Shown: positions 18,252 through 27,975 of the stretch, in pieces
Layout: every line of letters begins with the position of its first letter
Position numbering within the stretch: the first letter of the stretch is position 1
The notes under the pieces: generated by a model
The model's database searches: none
What the model was told of the DNA's origin: nothing
What the model saw: the letters and a program-made list of their open reading frames with translations, nothing else
Assembly: GCA_002812745.2 (NCBI GenBank)
Contig: NCSJ02000465.1
Span: 1-27,975, forward strand
Source: Scytalidium lignicola
Taxonomy: Eukaryota; Ascomycota; Leotiomycetes
DNA length: 27,975 bases
Direction of reading: 5' to 3'
Translations under genes and position numbers: made by a program

Positions 18252-21200
18252 AAGTAGGTTCTTATCCATTCTTATTCTTTGGATATCTTACCCATTTGAC
18301 TAAATATTATAGTTTTCCATAATATATCCTATGGTTGATGACTTTCTCAACCTTGTATTCTCTTTCTGGATTAACTTCTTTTAACATTAAAGTTTAAGCA
18401 TTCTCAAGTATTAATTCAAGAAGTAAAACATGGAAAACAAGATGTATCTTAACTGTTATTAGTAATTTTAATTTATATATTAAAGGTTTATAAACTTCTT
18501 TGATTTTGTATAATCTTATCTTTACTTAGTCTAGTTTATTACTTAGTCTTGTTGTTTTAATGTTTTTTTTAAGAAAATAAACTTTATTTCCTTTTTTAAA
18601 TGTTAGTTCTATTAAGTGTTTATGATTATGATATTTCTTTATTCTTTCCTTAGTATATTAAAGTGAGTTTCCGATTTTTTNCTTATATTTCTTCAATTTG
18701 CTTTATACAGATCTTTGCTGATTTACTTGTGAATTTCAATTCTAATTTAGTATAAAATCCCTTTAGTTCTTATTTATAGTTTACATAGAATGAAGTAATC
18801 TTAATTGATTCATGTAATATACTATTGTATATTATCTTTGCTATTAGCAAGTAATTTACTCAATTATCTTGATTATAATTAATATAACATCTTAGGTATC
18901 CTTTTAACCATCTGTTTAAATACTCTGTTTTTCCGTTGGTTTGTAAATGTTATACTGTTGACAATTTCCTCTTGACTCTTATTCTTATTGTTATTATTTC
19001 TTAAAACTTAAATGTAAATCTAGTATCTCTATCAGAGATTATCTATTTTAATAATCCTTACTAAAACATTATTCTGTATAAGAATATATTAACTACTTCT
19101 TCTACTCCTTAAGTCTCCTTAAATAGTTTAAATATTGCAAAATTAGTATGATATTCAGTAATTACAAAGATAAAGTCATACTTGACCTTTGTTATATAAT
19201 CTGTAAAAACTAATAGTTTTATAATAAAATCCTATCTGATTAATTCCTATAGATTATCAAGTATCTGTATAAGATATAATTGTCCTTAAGGCTTCCTTTT
19301 AAGATTCTTAACCTTCTTATAGATTTCACATTCAATGATTATCCTCTTAACTAATAATCTTAGTCTGACAATGAAATAATCCTTGTTGATTTTATAATAG
19401 CTTCAGGTTATCCTTATATAACTATTGTATAACAAGCAATATTGTTCCTTGACAAATTCTTCTATTAATTTTGTGAGTATATATAGTTTCTTATTCTTAT
19501 ACTAATTGTTTTTGAATTTTTCTTATTCATCTTGAGTTATATCAGGTAAAATACTCTTTTACTCCTCTTCTTTAATTACTTTCTTAACTTTCTCTGCTTA
19601 GTCCTTATCAGTTACTGTTGTTATAATTATGAGTTGTCCTTGATTGTAAATAAGGTCTTTGTCCTTATCTTTAATCAAGACTACTTCTTGTTCTGATTTT
19701 TCTTTAATTATATACTAAGGTTTACAACTTAGAATATTTACTTTACTGTTCTTGGTTCCTTTTATATGCATTATTTTGAAGTTATACTCAGTTAACATTT
19801 CAGCCTATTATACTTGTCTTCTATTAAGCTGTTTTAAAGTCATAAAATATTATAAGTTATTGTAGTCTGATAAGACTTTAATAATTTCCTTTATTCTTAG
19901 TGCATAATGTCTCCAATGTTTTAAGGCTTTTATGATAACTAACATTTCCTTGTCAGATGTTATATAATTCTTTTTTACAAGGCTAAATTTCTTTGACCAA
20001 AATGCTAACAGTACTTATTGTTGTTTCTTCCTTTATAGTTGTAATTGTAAAGTTACTTCTCTTATCACTTTGTTCAAAGTATTAGTTTTAAATTGAACTT
20101 TGTCTTTCTTAAGGTTAAATATTCCTAGAAAATCTTTCTTCTAGAATACTTCTTTAACTGCTTAAAAAGCTTTTTCAACTGTTTAATCCTAAACAAAAGG
20201 TTTATCCTTCTATGTCAAGTCCGTTAATAGAGTTATAATATCAGAGTATCTTATGATATGACTTTAATAGTAATTCATAAGTCTGTTAAAACTTTACATG
20301 TCCTTAACTAATTTTGATGTTTCCTAATCCAAAATTACTTAAATCTTATCAGGCAAGGTTTTAATCTTCTCTTTCAATATAAAGTGTTTTAAAAACTTAA
20401 CCTGTTTCTGGTAGAATTCACATTTCACAGGTTTATAGTGTAGTCCTGCTTCTTACAATGCTTTTAACATGAGCTTAACATACTCCTTGTGTTCCTTGAT
20501 ATTCTTTGAGTATATAATTATATTATCAAGATATACTATTATGAATTTCTCCAAGTATTTCTTTAATACATAGTCTATTATTCTTTGTTACATAGTAAGT
20601 ATATTTATCAAACTGAATGTCATGATTAAAGGTTTAAATAACCTGTACTTTGTTTGTATTATAGCCTTCCATTCATCTTCTTCCTTGATCTAAGTCAAGT
20701 TAAAGGCTAACCATAAGTTTAACTTTATGAATTCCTTAGCTTTGCTGAATTTATCAAACATAATATTTATCAATGGCAAAGAATAATAATTCTTCTCCAT
20801 GTTATTGTTTAAATGTTTGTAATCCTTGTATAAACGTCTTATTGAATCATCTGGTTTCTTTGTGAAAAGTAGAGATGCATCAGCTTCTTTGTGCCTTTCT
20901 TAATAAAGTTCTCTTAATATTATCTTTTCCAAAAGTTAACTCTTAGTTGCTTTGTCCTTCTTCAGTATAATAGGATAGATTAGTCCATAAGATAGCTTAA
21001 AGCCTTCCTTGAGTTTTATTTCATAATCTTATAGTTTATGTTCTGATAAGGCTAAATTATCAAGTCTTTTCATGAATAATTCTAACTATTTATAATATTC
21101 CTCAAGTATATATTTTGTGGTTTTATCAACATGGATAGCCCTCAAGGACTTTGTCCTTTTTGTAGACTGTATGACTTTAACCTCTTTATCCTCTAAGAAG

Positions 21201-23968
21201 ACAATTAAACCTTTTCTCCAATTGATTATTAAGTTGTACTTCTTCATCCATTTAATCCTTAATATTACTTAGTATATTCTTAGCCTTGTAATGTTAAAAG
21301 ATATTTCTTCTTGGTATTCTTTACCAATCCTTATATCTAATTCTCAGGTTTGAACATTGATATACTTTTAAACCTTAGTACTGTTAGCTAATAATATCAA
21401 GTAGTTGTTGTCTTTGACTTTTGTACTAAGTCCAAGTTGTTTTATGATTTATTTACTGATAAAATTTCTTTTAGCTCTTAAATCAATCAAAGCCTTCATT
21501 AGCTTTCTACATAACTTTATATCAATGTATAGTGAACTTCTGCTATTCATAGTATATAAGTTAACATTTCTAGTGTTGTCAACTGATATGTTGTCTTCAA
21601 TCTCTAAGCTATTAGCATTTTCTTCGATTTCTTCAAAAAGTATATTATGTCTTTTTATTAAATTTCTTAATCTTAGTCCATCAAGAGCCTTATTATTCAT
21701 GAATGCCCAGGCATCTTATACCTACTTAGCCATTTTATTCCCTAGGTACTCTTGTATTTTAAATGTCAAGACATTATTTCTTTTGGAAATTCATTCTCTT
21801 GTATTTAAAAGGTGTACTATTACCTCCTGGCCAAACTATCAAGTAATTCCTTGTAGTTGTTCTTCTTCTTCTAGTAACACCATAGGTAATTCTAAAGGTA
21901 AGGAGTCCTCTTTTTGAGAGCTAGTCCAATCAAACATTAATATAAGTTCTATATCCTAGTTACCTTGTTCAACAACATTTCTCTTCAAATTAAGTCTGAC
22001 CTGGTTTTGCCTTTGCAAAGCATAATATTCTTTGGTTTTAAGTAATCATTCTATTGAATTTCTTAAACCTTAGATTTCTCCATGTAAAGTCTTTACTTTT
22101 GATTGTTCTTGTTAGAAAGTTATCATTAGAAGTCCTTCTTATAATATGTTATATTATCCTTACATAACATAGTCTAGTCCTTCTTCTACTACTATCCAAG
22201 CACCTTTAAGCATTTGATTAAAATTATCTTAAATCCAAGTTCTTTTTACTAGTAAGAGAAACTCTCTTATTCCTTTCTTTATAATAATGTTTTAGAAGTT
22301 AGTTTTATAAACTATAACAAGATTTTCTAGATCAAACTCTTGTTCTTTAACTGTTGCTTCCTCTTATTACACAGTTTTGTAAAGTTAACTTCTGTTTAAG
22401 ATTTCCTATCCCCTTAGTCTTTTTATACTAATGGTTAAATAGTATTTCAAGATTAACACTTTTTTNAAAGATTAGATATATTTCTGTCAACATAGCCTTG
22501 AAGTTTATTAATATAATCATCCAGATTCTACTGACTCTTAGAATAAATCTCTATCTGTCTTAGGTCTTAGCCCTTACCTTATTCTGAGGATTCCTTACTT
22601 GTTGAGTCCTTCTTATTGTTATAGATGTTGCTTTATTACCTCCTTTACTAAATGTTTTTTNCTGAGCTTAAGCTTTCTTCTTTTAATGATTCTAAGATCT
22701 CTTCTAGTCTAAGAATTCTCATAACTTTTACCTTTATTAACAAACTTGACTTATAATCCTTTTTGTAAGTGCTTATTATATAATTGAGAAGTCTGTATTT
22801 GAAATATAACTTATTCTTCTTTTGTTTGTCAAGTTCTTTAAAGGAAAATCTAAAAGAGTTTCCTTTCTTACTCTTTCTTGCAAAGAATTAACATTTTCCT
22901 TTCCCTTTAAAAGGCTTTTTTCTCTTGATAACGTTTAGGTTCATAAGGTCCTCATGGTCTTTCTTGTTGTTAGATTTCCTTTGATTAAAATAAGATCCCC
23001 CTTTCTTGTTGAGGATCATTTTATACTGTTCATTTCTAATCTTGATGGATAAGTCAATCAAAGCGTTAAGAGTAACAACTGCAAGTCATCTGTACATTTC
23101 CTCTCTGATGGAATCCTTAAGTCTAAGCTTGTATTAGTGCAAATACACTTTCTCCTCCTAGTTAACTGATATAGTATACTAGTAGTAAAGCATCATATAT
23201 TCACTAGGACTTTTGGTTTGTCTAAGGTATACTAATTATCTTTTAGCATTTCTTTTTTTNATTAACATCTTCATATAACCATTTAAGCTTAGTTATATAA
23301 TTAGTCTAATTTGTAATGATGTTGATTACTTCTTGTTTTTTAATCTCTTCATTTGTCGAAAACCATTTATCTTTGAAGGGTTAAAACTAAGTTTTGGCTA
23401 CTCCTCTTAAGTAAGTGGATGTCTATAGAACTCTTTGTATATCTTCCTTTAGTATGTCCTTATTCAATACCAAATAAGTTCTAGTCTGTATAAGATATGC
23501 TTTTAACTTTCTCTTGTCCTCATAGAACAGGTCAGGCATAGCAATCTTAACTTCTTTAAAGGTTACCATCAGGACTTATTCTATGTTGTTTTCAAGTTCA
23601 GAGTCTAGGTCAAGGTCTGGACTTAAAGCCCTTAGTGCTAAGACTAGCTTTGGTTTAGATGTAGATGATGAAGGTATTAATCTTTTTCTTGTAGTTCTTA
23701 ATGATTCTCCTACAGTTAATTCTTCTTTTGACCTTGTCGGTTACTTTGGTAGTATAACAACTTCCTTTAATATTCCTTCTTGGATATTAATCTCCTTGAT
23801 AGTCTGATACTTACCTGAGTCTTCTTTAAAGCTATCTTCTGAACTTTCCTCAGATCCTTCTTTAAATCTCTCTTCAGATTCCTCTTCAGAGTCTTCATCA
23901 GAACCTTCTTTGGCTTGTTGTTCGTTGTTGTTATCTACTAGTATATTTGTTTTTAAATCCTGATTCAT
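18200..23968 (-). pseudogene. Element B gag-pol polyprotein remnant
   Basis: The ATG at 23968 opens an acidic N-terminus (Glu/Ser/Asp-rich, to 23,810) interrupted by TAA 23741-23743. Gag continues to a zinc knuckle (about 22,806-22,764) whose CCHC ligands have become Tyr (LYFKYRLLNYIISTY). Protease: SSLYIDIKL then KALIDLRAKRNFIS (about 21,535-21,450), with the D-S-G triad reading D-L-R. RT: KFIIVYLDNIIIYSK, with YLDN at 20533-20522 in place of YLDD. RNase H: FWSKKFSLVKKNYITSDKE (about 19,970). Integrase: a C-E-I-Y zinc relic (about 19,330), IISDRDTRFTF (about 19,040) and YLRCYINYNQDNWVNYLL. Chromodomain: YKVEKVINHR, then YLVKWVRYP (about 18,345-18,260). Stops occur throughout. This is the Ty3/gypsy chromovirus (Tf1/sushi-like) order. 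Confidence 0.85.
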
Positions 23969-23989
23969 TAAGATAAATAATGTTTAAAA

Positions 23990-24332
23990 TATTACAAAAC
24001 TACATTATCCAAGTTACTGGACAGCCAAGGGTAAAGTAGATAATCAAGGGGTAGTGGATACAAGATACTCATAAGCAAGTGACTAAGTCAAGGTAAGGTT
24101 TAATAATGTATTTAAGTTGAACACAAGGAGTTTATTCTTATGTTCTTACAGTATGCTTATATAGATAATGAAATACAGTTGGATTCTATAAAGTCCTTGG
24201 AGTCCTCTAGAGTCTTTGAGGGATCCTAAGACTCTATCATGTGACCCCTGATTGTTAAGTTCTCTATGTACACCCTTTGTATACCAAGCTTCAGGCTTAT
24301 ACTAATTGGTTTATTAAGTAAAACTTGTAATA
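23990..24332 (-). repeat. Element B 5' LTR, 343 bp
   Basis: Same length as the 3' LTR with no gaps. My hand count gives about 55 differences, and all are transitions. Terminal TGTTA/TAACA has decayed to TATTA/TAATA. Most damage is on this copy. Confidence 0.92.
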
Positions 24333-24337
24333 ATAAT
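24333..24337. repeat. Target-site duplication of element B, right copy (ATAAT)
   Basis: Exact copy of 17222-17226. Immediately afterwards element A's gag resumes. Confidence 0.9.
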
Positions 24338-24523
24338 CTAGTTCTTACCTTGGTCTTCTTCAAAATTATCTTCTAAACTTTTCTCAGATTTTTCTTTAGA
24401 TTCCTCTTTAAATTCTTCTTCAAAGCCTTTTTCAGAACCTTCTTTAAGTTATTGTTCATTGTTATTATTTACTAGTATGTTTATTTCTAAATCCTGACTT
24501 ATCAAGATAGTTAATGTTCAAAA
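24338..24523 (-). pseudogene. Element A gag N-terminus and 5' leader (resumes after element B)
   Basis: This aligns with B 23,800-23,989: the same Glu/Ser-rich segment and the same leader between ATG and LTR. The start codon aligned with B's ATG 23968 is ATA here. It joins logically to 17,226 across the insertion. Confidence 0.8.
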
Positions 24524-24881
24524 TATTATAAAACTACATTATCCAGGTCATTGAATAACCAAGGTAAGGTAAATGTTCAAGAATAGTAAAAACAAAAGAC
24601 ATTTAAACAAGTAATTAAGTTAAAGATAAGATTTAATAATGTATTTAAGTTGAACATAAGGAGTTTACTCTTATGTTCTTATAATATACTTATATAGATA
24701 ATGAAATACAATTAGACCCCTAGACCTCTAAGTCCTCAAGTCCTAAGTTAACAAACTTTAAACCCTTTAAGTTCTAAGTCCTCATCATGTGATTGTCTAA
24801 TTGTTAAGTTCTCTTGTACAACGTATTTATATTGAGCCTTAGGCTTACACCAATTAATGTGTTATAGTAAAACTTGTAACA
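24524..24881 (-). repeat. Element A 5' LTR, 358 bp
   Basis: Plus-strand ends are TATTATAAAAC (decayed TGTTA) and CTTGTAACA. It is homologous to the B LTRs outside a variable central segment (about 24,715-24,790), which accounts for most of the length difference. TAAGA follows (24882-24886) and would be the target duplication if the lost left LTR were found. Confidence 0.85.
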
Positions 24882-26247
24882 TAAGATAATATAATAAATA
24901 ATAACATTATAAACTCTCTTCTTCTCCTTATAAGTATAACCTTATATAACATTTATAATATTATCTACAATTGTAATAGTATAATTATACTCATTATAAC
25001 CTAGAAAAGTAATTATAAAAACATTAATATTAAGTACTTTTATAACCTTTACAACTTATATTTTAAACTTCTTAAAGATATCCTTTTAAGAATGATTATA
25101 TTTACAAACTTTATACAAAAAGGTTTCTTCCTTCTTTATTACTTTTATAAAGCCTTTATCAATTCTAATAATAACTTTTATAGTATTCTTAATCACTTTA
25201 ATATTAACATAACTAAGGTATTGATAAATAAGATTTAAACTAGGTATAGATTACCTAGCTAAAAGTATTATAAGAAGAACTTTTAAAATATTAGTTAATT
25301 TCAAATATATACTGTTTATAAACATATTTATAATACTAAATTCAATTCTATTCTTATTGTAAATGCCTTTTGCAGTCATACAAGCTTCTTTACCTTAATT
25401 TAAAAGCTTTACTCCCTTAAGAACATTAACTGAGAAAGTAAGGATATAATAAACATTAAAAAACTATAAAGTAAATGTTAAACCATCATTTAACTTTGTT
25501 TTAAGTATAATTATACTTAAGTTAGTAATTTAAGCAAATCCATTTCCTGTTTCTACAAATACTAAATCATAATACTCTTAGTAAGAATTTAACTCAAATT
25601 ATAATATATAGTTTATTATATAATTTATAATACTTATGTCCACAAGTTAATAATTATAATTAAATATAAAGAAACTCTTAAGATTTATAATTATAAAGGA
25701 ATTAAATTTGTTCAAGTTAACTATATTTAAACTAAAATCAAAGTTTAAACTTGATTTTAAGGATTTAAAGTCTTTATCCTTCTTTTTACTATACTTTTTA
25801 ACAAATTCTTTATACTTCTCAAAGTATTTTTCTTAACAATTAACTTTTTTATAATTTAACNTTTTTATAATAAAAGCACTTTTCTTTTAGNTTTTTTATC
25901 AGACTTACTAACTTGTTTTCAACTATAAAGTATTATACTTAAGTTATTAAATTTCAATACTTTGTTTAAAATATCTTCTATAAGAGTTTCAAGGGAAAAA
26001 GATGTTTTAAAGTATATTACTAATTATTGTCAATTAACCTATACAATAAAAGAGTCCTCTAATCCCCTTACAAAGAAGAGCTTATAAAATATATTTAATA
26101 ATATAACTTTTACATTAATTAAATTACTCTTTAAAGCCTTAAATATAATAACATAACTTCTAACCAAGTTAAAATACTTATATTTAATATTAACTAACTC
26201 AAGGATATATTTTTCCTTAAGATTATAATTTAAACTTTAATATTAAG
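24882..26247. other. AT-rich spacer between elements A and D, no gene recognised
   Basis: Strongly A+T-rich with several single Ns beside T runs. On the minus strand near 25,840-25,740 there is a lysine-rich stretch (YFEKYKEFVKKYSKKKDKD) that could be a relic of a coding region. I could not assign a family. It probably represents older decayed repeats. Confidence 0.5.
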
Positions 26248-26603
26248 TGTTATAAAACTATGTTATCCAGGTTACTGGATAGCTAAGGGTAAGGTAGATG
26301 TTCAAGGACAACGGAAACATGTGATACACAAGTAAGTGACTAAGTCAAGGGTAGGATCTAATAATGTATTTAAGTTGAACATAAGAAGTCTACTCTTGTG
26401 TTCTTATAATGTGCTTATATAGATAATGAAATCCAACTGGACTTTCTAGACCTTACAAGTCTTATAGGTCCATGGACCCCTTGGACTCTCTAGGTCCCTT
26501 GAGTCCTAATCATGTCATGTGATTGTTAGGTTCTCTATATACACTTTGCTATGTATCAAGCCTCAAGCTTACACTAATCACTTGTTAGGTAAAACCTATA
26601 ACA
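26248..26603 (-). repeat. Element D 3' LTR, 356 bp
   Basis: Plus-strand ends are TGTTATAAAAC and CCTATAACA, matching the B and A LTRs. The central segment (about 26,430-26,505) differs from both, with motifs such as GGTCCATGGACC. It is preceded by TTAAG (26243-26247), the expected target duplication whose partner would lie beyond the window. Confidence 0.88.
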
Positions 26604-26616
26604 TTATCCCCTTTCT
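26604..26616 (-). promoter_or_regulatory. Polypurine tract of element D
   Basis: Minus-strand AGAAAGGGGATAA adjoins the LTR and is nearly identical to the B tract. Confidence 0.8.
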
Positions 26617-26693
26617 GTATTAACATTACCTTAACACTTAACTTATCGTCATGAACATCCTCTTTGTTTGTTAGTCTATCTTTCCTTTTTAAC

Positions 26694-27305
26694 ATGCCAC
26701 CAAAATACTCTTATTCTGATAACATTATTCCAGAAGAAAAAGGAAGATCAAGGAAATACCAAGAAGTATTAGACCTAGGGGATCATATAGCAAAGTACAA
26801 TACCAAGATATCTCCTTACAGTTTCTGTACACGAAACGGTTTAATCTGCTTAATAGTTTCTAAATCTAATCGTTGTAATGAGTACATCTAACAAAGACAT
26901 AAGTGTAAGATTAAGGGTATTCCCATAACTTCCTAGGAGACCCTTGATAAAGAGGAAGCCTGTCTTGAGGCTGAGGAGGAGAAGGCTGCTCAGGCCATGG
27001 CCAAGAACACAGCCTATCTCACTTATCTCCGTAAACAAAAGAAGTTCCTTTATAAACACACTGGCAAAATGATCCGCTGTAGACTTTCTTCCTTGGACAA
27101 GCTGGACACTATAGAAGAGAAAGAGAGGCAAGGGAAACAGGATTCCTTATAACCCCCAAAGTCACATTTTACTGATTTAGGTGTAGCTTCTTCCTCTGTT
27201 GTTAACCCCTTCTTTTCTGACTTTACGATTTTATTACCTGGAAATCCGTTCTAAGATGAGCTTGGTGATATGCCTTTAGTAACTCCTCATAGCTTATAAG
27301 GTTAA
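26694..27305 (+). pseudogene. Antisense accessory ORF of element D (Cys-rich head, coiled coil, conserved tail)
   Basis: The ATG at 26694 starts MPPKYSYSDNIIPEEKGR. The frame runs 204 codons to TAA 27303-27305 with internal stops at 26889 (TAA), 26934 (TAG), 27150, 27252 and 27297 (TAA). Most lie where Gln, Arg or Trp would fit; for example TS-stop-ETLDKEEA suggests Trp. The domains run in order. Residues 1-40 are polar. Residues about 42-75 are a Cys head: FCTRNGLIC, SNRCNEYI (one likely Cys-to-Tyr) and RHKCK. Residues about 85-150 form a Glu/Lys/Ala helix: EEACLEAEEEKAAQAMAK, LRKQKKFL, SSLDKLDTIEEKERQ. The tail is ASSSVVNPFFSDFTILLPGN. Its 3' end overlaps, tail to tail, the end of the minus-strand pol frame. 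It is not gag, pol or env. Function is unknown. Confidence 0.72.
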
Positions 27306-27975
27306 AAGTAGATTCTTATCTATTCTTACTCTCTGGATATCTTATCCATTTAACCAAGTATTGTAGTTTTTTTATAATACATTTTATAGCTGATGATTTT
27401 CTCAACTTTGTATTCTCTTTCTAGATTAACTACCTTTAGTATTAGTGTTTAAGTGNTTTTTAAGTACTAGTTCAAGAAATGAAACATGGAAAACAGAATG
27501 TATCTTAACTGTTATTGGTAATTTTAATTTATATGTTAAAAGTTTATAGACTTCTTTAATTTTGTATAATCCTATCTTTACCCAGTCTAGTTTATTACTT
27601 GGTTTTGTTATTTTGATGTTTCTTCTAAGAAGATAAACTTTATCCCCTTTTTTTATATGCTAATTCCATTAAGTGTTTATGATCATAATACTTCTTCATT
27701 TTTTCTTTAGTATATTAAAGTAAGCTTTTAATCTTTTCTTGCATTTCTTCCATTTGTTTTGCTTAAATCTTTGTTAATTTACTTGTAAATTCTAATTCTA
27801 GTCTAGTATAAAACCCTTTTAGTTCTTGTCTGTAATTCACATAGAATAAAGTAATCTTAGTTAATTTATATAGTATACTATTGTATGCTATCTTTGTTAT
27901 TAACAAGTAATTAACTTAGTTGTCTTGATCATAATTAATATAGCATCTTAAGTATCCTTTCAACCATCCGTTCAA
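27306..27975 (-). pseudogene. Element D pol C-terminus (integrase end and chromodomain)
   Basis: On the minus strand, 27,975 downward reads LNGWLKGYLRCYINYDQDN, then KQMEEMQEKIKSLL and KKYYDHKHLMEL (about 27,740-27,660), KVYLLRRNIK, KIHSVFHFL, and a chromodomain with YLVKWI-like residues near 27,400-27,310. It is collinear with B 18,930-18,255. Frames are interrupted. The rest of pol lies beyond the window. Confidence 0.75.

Larger units (their letters stand above)
17227..24332 (-). mobile_element. Element B: complete chromovirus, LTR to LTR, 7,106 bp
   Basis: The element is transcribed on the minus strand. The order is 5' LTR (24332-23990), gag, protease, RT, RNase H, integrase and chromodomain (23968 to about 18200), an antisense accessory ORF (17661-18251), a polypurine tract (17582-17570) and the 3' LTR (17569-17227). 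A 5-bp target duplication flanks it. It sits within gag of element A. All coding frames carry stops and lost catalytic residues, so it is inactive. The two LTRs have identical length. Confidence 0.88.
26248..27975 (-). mobile_element. Element D: 3' end of a third chromovirus, cut by the window
   Basis: From the LTR rightward come the polypurine tract (26616-26604), the antisense ORF, the chromodomain and the integrase C-terminus, exactly the order at the 3' end of element B. The window ends at the position equivalent to B near 18,920. D is less decayed than B in the antisense ORF. Confidence 0.85.

Noticed and set aside
21405..21917. 170-codon plus-strand ORF, the longest plus-strand ORF in the AT-rich part
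   Set aside because: It lies directly antisense to the protease region of element B, whose minus frame shows recognisable protease residues. Its own translation is low-complexity and hydrophobic, as expected of a shadow of AT-rich coding sequence.
8011..27456. Single Ns scattered through the AT-rich block (for example 8011, 10372, 16824-16839, 25861)
   Set aside because: Many adjoin runs of T or A, so they look like homopolymer consensus ambiguities from sequencing rather than biology.

Overview
The window looks like a compartmentalised genome of a filamentous ascomycete (Pezizomycotina). The evidence is short fungal-type introns, fungus-type gene families (AIG2-like, fungal HNH, a TPR/CHAT-like helical protein), several Ty3/gypsy chromoviruses, a Tad-like LINE remnant, and pervasive C-to-T/G-to-A decay of the kind left by repeat-induced point mutation (RIP). 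No species is claimed. All alignments were made by eye.

Layout. (1) About 1-6,870 has balanced base composition and holds gene remnants: a LINE reverse-transcriptase scrap, an AIG2-like pseudogene (minus), a fungal HNH pseudogene (plus), an unidentified minus-strand remnant, a multi-exon unidentified gene on the minus strand with four internal stops, and one 520-codon uninterrupted ORF (minus) that looks like the helical part of a TPR/CHAT-type protein. Nearly every internal stop is a TAA, TAG or TGA where the surrounding reading frame predicts CAA, CAG, CGA or TGG. (2) A GC-rich palindromic block at 6,785-6,871 marks a sharp switch to AT-rich DNA that continues to the end. (3) 7,080-11,260: a decayed plus-strand chromovirus pol (element C) lies between two copies of an unusual palindrome-rich terminal-inverted-repeat element. 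(4) 11,265-13,990: AT-rich DNA with few recognisable features, apart from a 71-codon ORF and a 177-bp in-frame tandem duplication. (5) 13,990-24,881: two nested minus-strand chromoviruses. Element B (17,227-24,332) is complete from LTR to LTR and sits inside the gag gene of the older element A, with a 5-bp target duplication. (6) 24,882-26,247: AT-rich spacer. (7) 26,248-27,975: the 3' end of a third element, D, which runs off the window.

The most interesting feature is an extra gene of about 200 codons in elements B and D. It lies between the end of pol and the 3' LTR and is encoded on the opposite strand to gag-pol, convergent with it and apparently overlapping its chromodomain tail. It encodes a Cys-rich head (CxxC and further Cys), a charged Lys/Glu-rich probable coiled coil and a conserved Ser/Pro/Phe tail. 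Both copies are damaged, but the same frame, length and motifs appear in two diverged elements. This makes it a candidate accessory antisense gene of this chromovirus lineage.
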